Source of the DNA: Mercenaria mercenaria | Taxonomy: Eukaryota > Mollusca > Bivalvia > Venerida > Veneridae | DNA length: 64,000 bases | Direction: 5' to 3' | NCBI RefSeq assembly: GCF_021730395.1 | Contig: NC_069375.1 | Coordinates: 13,849,001 to 13,913,000 of the forward strand | Shown here: in pieces, positions 43,247 through 55,500 of the stretch | Layout: every line of letters starts with the position of its first letter | Numbering within the stretch: the stretch's first letter is position 1 | Translations under genes and position numbers: made by a program | Notes under the pieces: generated by a model | Told to the model about the DNA's origin: nothing | Database searches by the model: none | Seen by the model: the letters and a program-made list of their open reading frames with translations, nothing else

Positions 43247-43561
43247 AGCATCCAATGTTATTTCGAAATGGATGTAGTTCGTATTTGTCTGATGGAGGTA
43301 GACGCTTGCATGCAAAACGTTGCAGTCTTGTCCAGTATTTGATTATGAAAATTCGTGAAGCATTAATCCTATATGCATAAACCATTAAAGCTGTAAGAAC
43401 AACTGCTCCTCCTCCTAAAAAAATTAATGCATATTCTGTATCACTGTGGACTCGTTTGTCATTACTCGCATGTTTTTTGGCAACACGACATTGTCTTTCT
43501 TTGGCTTTGTGATCGTTTGTTCCATACAGAATTAATGAAACCGACAAAACTTTTGTCCGAC
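43176..43561 (-). CDS. Convertase-like exon 13: membrane segment and SINE-derived C terminus
   Basis: RTKVLSVSLILYGT closes the P domain; ALIFLGGGAVVLTALMVYAY is a membrane segment; a basic cytoplasmic tail follows (RIFIIKYWTRLQRFACKRL). The last ~24 codons (LVGTRLIDSPEVQ...SNPGPST) and the TAA lie inside an inverted-oriented tRNA-like SINE head. Confidence 0.8.
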
Positions 43562-46500
43562 CTGGAGATATAACAAATATGTATATAATAATCAATGTTT
43601 CTGCGATAATGACGACGGTGAAACACCTTTATGTACCATCACTTTTATAAGCACGGTGTCATATGCAAAACACTTAACAGAAATGTTTGTCGGTTTGTCC
43701 TGCTGAGGAAAACATAGAGCATGGTCAAAACGCGTCAGGTATGCAGGAATCTGTACTGGTATGTAGCAGTTTGAAATTCGCTCTTTACCAGAAACGTATC
43801 AATAAATATCTTTGAAAGGAGGAGAAACATAATGTCCAGCTGAACACGTGCATGGTTTTAACTCATATCCAATCCAAAAAGAATGTTAAGGCAATGTGAA
43901 TATCTTACCACATTTATTTGATCCACCAATTATTTTCAACATATATGTCCCAAAAGCCACCTCATCCCAAAACTGTACAGACATCAGATGAATCGTATAA
44001 CGGCTATTTTCTGAAACATTGGGTAAATCTACTAATACTGATTCTGTGCCATCTGGTGATGCCAACACAATCTGGAGTTTTCCGCATGCAGTTTGGAAGC
44101 TAATGTTTATTGTGACATGCTCCAGCTTACTGACGCATTTCGAGCTGTTGTTTACTACACAGCTATAACAAAAGTCCACTTCCTGTGTAAAAGGAGTTGG
44201 GTATCTGCAAGAGGTAATACAGAAGAAATAAAGGAGAACATAAAACATCGACCTTTATATAAATACCGAAGCATTAGAAACGAATAATTTTAATTATTAT
44301 AATAACGCTTAATCAAAAATTTCACTGGTCAGTTTATAGTTATTAATCAAAAGTGGCCCTTGGTAATGGGACACACTGCTTTGGTAATAAAATAAAAAAA
44401 CAACGTCCTCTACAAAAGATGTTATTAAAACCTCGGAAAATTGCAATTTAAAAATGATGTTACTACGAAGACCCTGTTTTAAGATTCATCAACAATATTA
44501 AATGATTTTCATATCCTGAATATTAACTTTTTGTAAACGGAGTTTCATGAAATAATCTCTTGTACAATTACATTTTAGCGTATCTTATTAATGGCAGTAA
44601 TTTCGATTATATGTTGTGAACTATAACTGTCTTCTTTAAAACTCTCTAAACGCTCTAGTTCTTTTTCTTGTATATTAATAATTTTGATGGTCAAAGGACC
44701 TTTTATTTTTGAAATTGATTGAGTTGTCTCAATTTTTTTTATAGGCTTTATAACATTATAGATAAATTTAAATATATTCATATTTACATTTGACCTATTC
44801 TTTTTTACTGAAAATTATGACGTTTATTTTTGTATGAACAGCAAAAGGAAATGCGCCAAGGTTACAACGACGCTTCTTAGTGATAATGGGCAAGGAAACT
44901 GATTATATTGTATGTTAAATGCAACAAAATATGTGAAATTTATAACATAACCTTGTTTACAAATGGAAAGGAGATATAAAGAAAAATATGACGAATAAAA
45001 TCTTTTTTTATTCATTTACCAACACTCCTCTGGCTTTGCGAGGAAATGTTCACGTTTTAATCCGATAATGTTTTAACGCTGAATTTAGAATATGTCATTA
45101 CGCATTATATGACGAGTGTTCACCAATATGTATATTATAATACATATCATCGACAATATTCCATACAGTCAGGCTAGACGTATTTATTCTGATGATAATG
45201 ATTACCGAACGTAATAATTTATTTCTTGACAGATTTTTTCCCAAAAAAAGGGCGTTGATAAAGCATTAAATGTGTGAATCACAAAGTGATTATTTATCAA
45301 AAATTAATGAGACTAAAATATTATAATACCATTTGTTACAGAGTACAATCCGTCATTACAGAATATAGCTTACAAAAATTAATAAGTACTGGGATTTGTT
45401 ACGTATCTGTTAAATGAATGCATAAATGTTAGCCAGTTATGGCATTAAGACGTCATAGAAATCTTAAAGATAATCAGTTTCTACAAAATATTTGCTCACA
45501 CATTACCCACATTATAGTTCTAGTAAATGTAACACATTGTTTAACAATTTGTGAAACTAACAATTTTAGTACAATATTGTACAATTTACAAACGGAAGCA
45601 TAATGTAGATTGTACTGATAACGATGTTACATGTAGAAAGTGTAATATAAAGTATATTGGTGAAGAAAGCCAGCAAGCTTTTTGCCGTATAAAAAGCCAT
45701 AGATTTGACATCAACCATTTTGTTGATCCAAATTTTTCAACTAATATAGCTATTCATTTCAATAGCAATGGCCATAGTATTTCTGATTTTAGTTGTATGC
45801 CTATTTGCTGTGTTAATGATGAAATGGACAGGCTGTTGAAGGAAATGTTTTGGATATGCAAATTAGGTACTGTATATCCGCAGGGCCTCAATTTAAAGAC
45901 TATGTATAATACATTGTCCCTTATTAGACAATGTTATAGTATTTTACCCTTTTCATGCTTTTCATGCTTTTATTGTTTGCTTTTATTGGAATATAAATTA
46001 CATGGGGTCTCTTCCAAATCCGTAAATCGCACCAGCGATTCTTGGATGTTTGCAAGAGGTTCGAGTGTGGTTTTGTGTATACCAATCAGGTATCATAACA
46101 TTGAAATGTGACAGCTGTGAAATTCAATTTAGACTGTAGAATAGTCTAACAAACTTGAGTGGTTAAATGGATCCACCAATATGTTACTCAATAATCATCA
46201 AGCCAAGTACACCGTCTCTTTTATTGCCTTTTTTACTGTGAACTATCAGGGTTAAATAAAATTCTACACTAAACAATTTTGACGTGTACTTAGCAAAACT
46301 ATATTAAGTTATCGCAGAATCAAATATTAACATATCAAACAGTGTTGATTTGAATTTGTAACTTACCGAATATCAATTGGCTTTTCTTCTTCTGTTAATA
46401 AAGGAGCAACTGGTTGCCTGTTTTCTGCAAGTGTCACAAGTCTTCCGGCGTTGAGCAACCCATATCCAAATACGCTGTGGACTATAACATTACAAAGGCA

Positions 46501-49500
46501 TTTGTTTTCGTCCTCAAAATGGGGACACTCGTTTACTGATCTAGCTTCGTTTATAATTGTAAGAAAATAACTAATTCGACAGACAGAAGTTGTTATGTGT
46601 ACGTTAGGAAAATAAATCTGTAGCAACTACTTCTGCTATTAATTCATACACACTTCTCAACATTTAAAGTATCTAAATTCGAAATGCTTACAGTATCTCC
46701 CAGCACCATTTAATGTGAAATTGTTGTTTCCTGGTTTTCCTACTGGCTCTGACGCCTGAACTAGAAGATGCTGAACATCTCTCAGTGTCATATTTCGGCT
46801 AAATAACAAGCAAACATTCTTTGTAGTCAGTTAGTAAACTTTGCGACTGTATAACTTTATTCATTCAAAAACAAAACTGTAACGTTTACAAAATCTTGAA
46901 TCTTGATAACTGGTTATCTGATTGCTACATATGATTGAACAATGCCAGGCAATACAAACAAGAAACGAGCTTTCATCAAATTGTTGGATGAAACATGCTC
47001 GGATATTCATGATCTCGGGATCTTGTATATCAACAGCAACTAAATGCTTAAGTACCGATTAAAGAGCAGCGTAATGTCTGACGTGTATATACATGTAATA
47101 GCATCAATATACGCATGAGGAGACATAGAAGCCTCTGTGTCAAGTACTGTCGCTGATTTCAACTCAGTTTCCGTTCGAAACTAAGTAATTGACGTTGAAG
47201 CCGTTGAAGCACTTGCTGGCATTGTTTCATGTACATGCAGGCAAACTGGTAGAACCATCGACCATGGATGGCTTTCCAGCTAGCTTACAGCAGGTCGATG
47301 GTTTTACCAATTTGCCTGCATGTACATGAAACAATGCCAGCAGGGGCACATCCTGGAGTTCTCCTCCACTATTAAAACTTGAAAATAGCCACATAACCTC
47401 GATTGTGTCCGTATGGCTTACAAAGGTAACGAAAACAAATATAAACATACTTTATTCAAGAGCTAAACCAATAATAGCCGCAATCTGTGCCGTGGCTGGT
47501 GATACACCATTGAAACTAGTTACACATTTGTTGTTGCTAGACGTCGTTAACTGAAAATAAGACTGAAAGTTTCTATTTTCAAGCAATCAATTAAATATAC
47601 ATGCTATTATCGTAATCTAGTATATGTCTGGTACTGAAATATTTTTTTCTACACGAATGATTATCTACAAATTAATAATTTTATATTTTGAAGAGACTTT
47701 ACTGCATAGGGTTCTGTTTTGAATTCCATTCACATTTATGTTTACAACTGAGGTATCTCATTTCGAATTTACTGTGGAAACTGAAACGCTTTCCCTTTGA
47801 AAACATTAGAAGATATATTTGAAACCTGAGCAATTAGTCCGAACTCGACATACCTACGGCAAAACGGTACTGTCATGATTCTATACTAGTCAACTTGTTT
47901 TAACATTAACATAACTTACTGTTCCGACAATTTACTACTAAAATAATTTACCATGTAACTTGCTGTTATATTACTTCCATCTGTCAGACCTGAAGTTATA
48001 ACACTAGCACTTAGTGTCGAGTCTTTGTGGATACGTCCATACTGGCCAACACCATTTACCGCAGTAGTGTAGATACTGTTTGCAAATCCATTTCCGACTG
48101 GTCCCGCCGGGAACACATATATTATACCTAATCCTCGGCGTCCATTCTCTGCACCACGTTTTAAAACCTCTTTAGTTAGGGTATCTAAGTCAACGAAAGG
48201 ATCTGTAGGAGCCCAAGCGTTTGAATATATATCAATGGTATGGTTGTATGCCAGAGCCCTTGCGACAATATCGGATCTAGAGGAGTATCTAGGAACAATG
48301 TCGAAATGTATGCCTTTGATAAGTTTTACCATATATATCTTTAGTCCTGTAGAAGAAACAAAAAGCAAATAGTGTTGACACTCTACACTAGGCAATACAA
48401 GTAACTGTTGCAAGAACCAGCCTAATGTACCAGCTGCATGTGGTCGATGCCAGAATACTCCCGTGACATCTGTGGAAACCGTTCGTGTTAAGAAAATAAT
48501 AAAAATATAACTGATCATTTTCGTGATTGTAATGAATATCTGTCAACAGGGAATTTTCACAAATTTATACCTTTGATATATCCTTTAATAGCATATTACT
48601 GACCACAGATATTGTCCTTTGTGGAAGTCCTTGCATGACAATGTAAAGAGCACAGTTTTATACCTGCTTCAAACAATATGAACAAGAGATATCATTTAAC
48701 AGACTTATGCTCAACGAATATATCTTGGACAAAGGAATTGTAACAGAATTCGTAATAGCACATTAAAGAACAAGTCTTAAAAACATTCAACACAAAGTTA
48801 TGTTTCTTTCATACTAAGTTTTACAGACTTTTATGCCGTACTTATTATATTACAAAAATACGAAAAAGGGTAGAAGTATCAATTGTATGGAGGTTGTGTT
48901 TGCACTTCATCACATTGATACCATTAGTTATTCAAGAACCTTGAAACTATATTCTGTAGTTGCATTTTCATTTTGCAAAAGGGGCCATTGATTTAAGGAC
49001 CCACTGCACTTATAGTAAATTTGTATAAGTAAAGAAAAATATAAAAAGTACTAAATCAAAGAATTTAAATTTTGGTTAATAGGAATAGCAAGTGTGACTT
49101 TATTAGGAAATTAGTATTTATACAGGAGTAAACCGTAGTACTGTAGTATCAGGTAAGAATTTTATTTTATAGAGTTGTTTTACAACACGCTAAATTAAAC
49201 ACGTGAACCTTCAAACTTCTTTTGTATTTATTAATTTCTCCAGAAAGATTAGAAAAAACACGGATGGTGCTTTTCTAGTCGTATTCACTGTCAAAATGTA
49301 CATAAATAATAAAACAAAAATCGATGACGGAAACTGCTTCTGTAGTCAACTGATTCAGCTCTATTTATACACCCCATTACCCCTTTTGGAGCCCCTCTGT
49401 GTGTTATCACGTGCGCCAGACACTATCGATATTTATGTTTTCGAAAAGCAGAAGAGCTAAGGTATTTTCTTCGGGAACATTTTATAGAACTGAAACGTTC

Positions 49501-52500
49501 AAGAAAAAACATATTTCAAAAACCTTCATTTTATGACGGAAACTGCTTCGATACCATATATACCAGTATATGTATATACTCACGTTATTAAACAAAACTC
49601 ATTAACACTCTTTTGGCAAACAGAAGTAGGTGTGCCTTTCTAAGCGGGGTGCGTTTATACTGTGGTATACGGTCGTACATGTATCTCTTGACAATATATT
49701 CATACAGTTGATAGCTTTAAGAAAGTACTTGTTTTGGCAAAAAGAATGGGTGTGCATTTATTAGTGGCCAGGAACGTTTATACATGAGTATATGCATGTA
49801 TAGTCTTACAATGTTTATTGACAATATGCAAAAATGTAGGGGGAGCGTTTATACCGGGCTATACCGTAGCACATGTATAACCTATCAGTATATACTGCGT
49901 TTCGCAGTAGTACATGTATATAATATCAAATATCTAACTTTTGCAAACTGGAAATGGAAGGCATTTATTAGGGGAAGTAGGGCCATTTACACTGGTGTAT
50001 GTTTTAATACATGTATAGCCTGACGATATATACTGGGGAAACGGTAACAATGCATATATACAAAGACAAACAAATGTATTGGTAAAAAGTCTTTATTTCT
50101 AGCAAAACAGAGGGGAGAGATGTATAAAGTAGAACAATATATTGTACCGTATAAATAAGTATAGGTATATAAGCAATATGAAAACATTCTTGTACTTTTT
50201 TGCAGATATGGCGGGTAGTATTTATTTGGGAAGAGGTGGGTTCAATAGAAAAAAGGGAAGCATTTATACTGGAATATGTGGTAGCTGGATCCCTGGAGAA
50301 CTGCTAAGGACTTATCTGTACAGCATAACACAACATTTTGTCAGGCATTGTGCATATATGGCCTAATTATATACGCAAGTTCACTTCATAGTGATACTTT
50401 TCATTACGTTTAGGCTAGATCCCTTGAAAACTGTAAAAGCAGGTCAGTGTTAAAACACAACTTTCTTCTTTGCATCAGTATGATCAGGAAGGGATACAAT
50501 TTTGAGAAATTGGTGAATTGAAACTTAGTGTATTTTATTTGTTTTAAAAATATGCCTGTTTTTGTTAGACTGTCCGGAACACTTAATGCCAAGATACAGT
50601 ATTGAATTGAGTTTGCTAACCTGTTTAAGATTCAACCAGACAATAAAGCACGTCATGAATTCCAGACGTATTTCGCCAGCACACAGATGTCATTGTTTGA
50701 CAAAACACACAAAGACACAGACGCATAGTGCTACCTTTAAAATACATTCGTTTGCTACTTCCGACCCAGCTCTTCATAGGTCGGTCATTATTGTTTTTCT
50801 CCAGAATAAGTGAAGGAGACGTCAATGTCATCGTGTTGGTGTTTAAACATTAACATTTTTTCATTTTTGGAAATTGAACACATAAATAAAATATTAAGAA
50901 TTTGGATAGAAATGCCATTAATTCAAACGTACAGGAAAGAAATTATTTCACGCTTAAATAGAGTAGTATGCAACAACTATGAAACAAGGAAGTTTGAGAA
51001 CTTCGTGTGCCCACTTTTGATAAGTATAACGATAAAATGATGAAAACTGAAAAACATAAAAAGTGTTGTCAAACACTTTTATTCATAAAGGCCATATATC
51101 TTATACATGCAGACAAAGCCAGATTCTGTCCCTTCGTAATCGTCTAGAGCTTTTAAAATAAGCTGATTTTTTTCTGATATTGGGTGAAAAATATATAGTA
51201 GCACAGCAAATATATAGAAATGTGTGTGTGAGATACATCTTTAATATAGCTGATGACAATATGTTACTGCATACAAAGACACTATCGTTAAATGAAATGG
51301 GTACATGTGATTTACAAACAAACGAACTTCTGTGGAATAGACGATAGTTCTGTATGATTGTTTTAAGTATTTGCAAGAGCACAACATAATCGAACAATCT
51401 TGCATATTTTCATTTCGATTTCGTTTTCAATTCAAAAGCATGATCTAGACTGCTAAGTCAACGGAAATATACGAGGCAAAACGATAAAGAAAGAAAATAA
51501 ATTTGGGTCAAAAAATATTGTATGACAGGCGGAATTCCGGCCGGAAGCGGTTAACAAATAAATTTTATTTTAGGCGTCGGACAGGCCTAGATAGTGGATC
51601 AATTTATTTTCTTTAAAATCATTACATGTGCATAGCTTTTAAAATTTAACAAGTTTAGTAAGTGAAGGACAATATTTCAAAAAATATATCAAAATATACC
51701 GTCAAAGCAGCAATTAAATCAAGTAATGTGTATACTCTGTATGAGCTCAAATTACATCTTAGGTATTGTTTTAAAATATTTTAATTGGTTTGAATTAAAA
51801 GTATGCTGTATACTTACTTTTGAATTAAGAAAAAACTGTAACGGTTGTTATCATAAAAGTTTACACTGACAGGCAATGCATATAAGAGATAAACGGAAGT
51901 AATTCAGACTGTATACTTAAAGCTATGACATAAATATATGTTTGTATGTAATGCATATTTAAGAAATAATTTATAGCAAAAGAGTGTTTTAACACTATTT
52001 ATGCACGATGGGCGGTTATACGTCGGACTCAATAATTTCACGAGGGCGCAGCTCGAGTGAAATTTTTTGTACGACGTATTACTGCCCGAGTGTATAAAAA
52101 GTGTTAAAACACTCTTTTGCTATCAATTATTTCGATTCTATTATGCCCTTAATCTAAGACAGTAGATAAAATATAGTAGCGCTCTTTCTGTGTCGCAACA
52201 AAAACATTGACGTCACCACACGTTAACGTGATGTCATTCTAGCGTAAGATTGTTTTAACAGAGATAGAGAATAACAGGTTACTGTCTTTTGAGAAAGGGT
52301 TTCTCAGACGAGGCTAGATATGGTCCTGGAAGGAGCGAGGCTTGCCAAGCTCATTCCGGACCATATCTAGCCGAGTCTGAGAAATCCCTTTCTCAAAAGA
52401 CAGTAAACTGTTATTCTATTTATCATGCAATAATTTATTAACAACATAAATCCTACTATTATGCGAAATAAAGTGCAAAAGGTAGGGGTGGACCAAATTA

Positions 52501-55500
52501 TGCTGTTTTGCCAGACTTCTTTATTTTTATTTTTATTTTCTTTTAAACGACGCCATCTGGTTTTTTAGAATTACTATTAAAGACATATTTACGCGATTAT
52601 TTTTAAAAACGCGCTCTAATAGGTACGTGAGACCATGTCACTAATGTATAGCGTTTGCCTACCAATTTGCAACTACCACAAAAAAAGTTTTTATAACGGA
52701 AACGCTCGTAGAAAACGGAAAATGACTCATGCAAAGCGTTTGTTCAGGATTTTGCTCTCTGCTCTTATATCATGGAATATTGCATCTGGAATGGACTGTT
52801 ATGGAATAAAATCAACGGAAGATGAAACGGAACTGCCTATATTTTCTGCCAAGCGGCGTTATGGTGTGTGTATTTAATTCACTTCAAACGTTTGCTTTGT
52901 GAGAATGGGTATCCGTCTAGCAACTGAACTTCGGATAAAATGGCAACAAATTGAAATTATTCTTTCGTGTTCAGCAGAACAGAGATGTCGGTTACAAAAC
53001 ACAAGGTTAGCATTTAGGTTGTTTTTTTTTTTTTTGCCGCTTTTGATATTTTTGGGATTTTAAAGACCTACTTCAGTATCGTTTGAGGGCGTAATAATTT
53101 TTAAATGCAAAATGGACACAATCTGATGACCTTGGATTTAATCATAGGTTTAAACAGTGCATAGTGTTCTCAAGTCACTCACCTGAGAAAGCCTGCTTTT
53201 CTCAGACAGGCTTTATCAGGCAGTTGCTATAGTAATGGCATGATAAAAAGGTATATTACAATTGAAAATAAATATTGTTTAAACCAATTCAGACTATATC
53301 GGAACCACAAGTGTATGTGCATAAAGATAGTTAACGAATTTATTTATCAGCTACCGATTTTGGAAGTGTCACAGAATGATAAACATATATTGCTACTGCA
53401 TCATTACACATACATTTACTAATGTAGATATTTTTCAGTTAACGGCATCATTTACTAGTAATCGATTTTACTATTTTCCTTTTGCAGCCATAATATAGGA
53501 ATGACATCATAATACTGGGAAATACGCCAATACTTTAAACGAGACAGCTTGATGGAAGTCCCACGGAAAAATTTGGTGTTATTCGCATACGACACAAATA
53601 TACCTCATAAATTTGAAAAATAACATATATCAAATGAAACTGATATCATTTAATTTCATTAATGCGTAGAACTCTTTGATTTTTGAGACATTATTTCCAA
53701 TGGAACAAAATCGTTGTCCTGAGTTTTTCGGTCTAGTTAGACAGTTAGAAATTGCCAAACGTTTTCAGCGTTAGCCGACTCAGAAAAACTGTAACTGGTA
53801 AAAGAGAAGCTTACCAACAACAGTCGCGTTGAATGCTATTCCAGATGAACATATTTCATTTCCATATGCAGACGCAATTAATGATGCACAGTGGTCCCCA
53901 TGACTGTAGGAATTACACAAAGTAATGGAATTAGTTGTTACAAATTGTATAATTATGTTGAACTTAATTCATATTACGGTTTACCTAACGGATAGTTAAG
54001 ACAAAATTTCTATACAGTTTCAGACTGACAACCGTTCTTATGACTTTAATATGTTTTATACACACTGAAACATTATGAACTGCTTACTCAGTGAACATGG
54101 ACGACTCCGCCTGTAGATTGTGGAAAAATTCTGGCGTTATATTCTTACTATCGTTGATGAAGTTATAGCAGAATGCGTCTTCCTGTATAAGAGAAAGGTT
54201 GCTATATACGTATTGTTACACTTGAAAAAAAGCTATGTTTTGAATGGCCTGTTTATGGATTTTTATTTTATAACGTACTTGAAGTTTTAAAGCTTATTGA
54301 TAAATAACCGTATTACATCTTTTAACAGTTTTCTTATTTTTCTACTTACAATGTTGTTCTTGAGATCAACTAGACCTGTATGTATCCCTACATCTGTCAC
54401 AGCTACAGTAACTCCCTTCCCAGTATATCCAAGCAACCATGCCCTTCGTACACCCATGCCATAATAGTTCTCATGTCCAGAACCGGAATCATTCTGAGGA
54501 AATATATCAAGTGAGCAATACGCACGCCTACACTTTAAACAGAGTAGAAAACATCCCTTATGACATTCAGTGTTATACTAACCAAACGCGTTAAAGAAAA
54601 TGATTCGATCGTCTTTTATGTATTAGATTACTCATAACAAAAACATTCTTCACGTGTCGTTTGACTACCACAAAATGCTTAACCGTAAGGAAAAAGGTAT
54701 AGCACATTGAAAATTAAGAAATGCAATTTAAAACATTTTATAATTCCGTAAGTAGAGGATGAAAAACAATGATTTCGTTCGTTCAAATTGCAAAATGTTA
54801 AAAACGATGTTTTTAGAATTTGGAAAACAGAAAAAAACATTTTGAAATAAATCAGATACGTAATATTGTTCTACTTTGTTATGGAAACATAATGGCTGCC
54901 ACTTCGTAACAAATATTGAAGTATGAAGTTTTCATATAACGTTCACATTTTTAAAAAATCAATCCTTTCACTGCCTAAAATTATATATGAAGATCAATGT
55001 TGCCTTTACCTTTTGACAATTTATAGTTTTTACTGTCCGTGTTATTGACGCATGTATCACATACATAAAAGCAATAGTCCAGGGCAGGTGAATTTACACT
55101 CAAACAAAGTCTTGTTTTATGTTATTTGATTTGCATTTAATGTAACAGTTCTACAATTTCTCATAGTAGAGTGCCAATGTTGGAAGATCTAGACAAAGCG
55201 GACAACAGTACTAAGTTCTTTTGACTGTAAAGGCTAGGGTCACAACTCGTTGGAATTCTATTTTTAGAACTTTCAAAAAGACCGCCATCTAAAAATTAGT
55301 AAAATTTACTTTTGATACTATTTTTGATACACATTTATATATACAAGTTGATGTGTACTTATTTTTAATGACAAGTGATATATTTGCATGAAGTGATATT
55401 CATTGGCATTGGATTCTGATGTTCTATAACTTCGAGAAATGAAACAATAATATGTAAATTCCTGTTTTATAAGTAACTATCGAATTAGATTGACATCTTC

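Noticed and set aside
43180-43380. Plus-strand 66-codon frame
   Set aside because: Mirror of convertase exon 13 and the SINE on the other strand.
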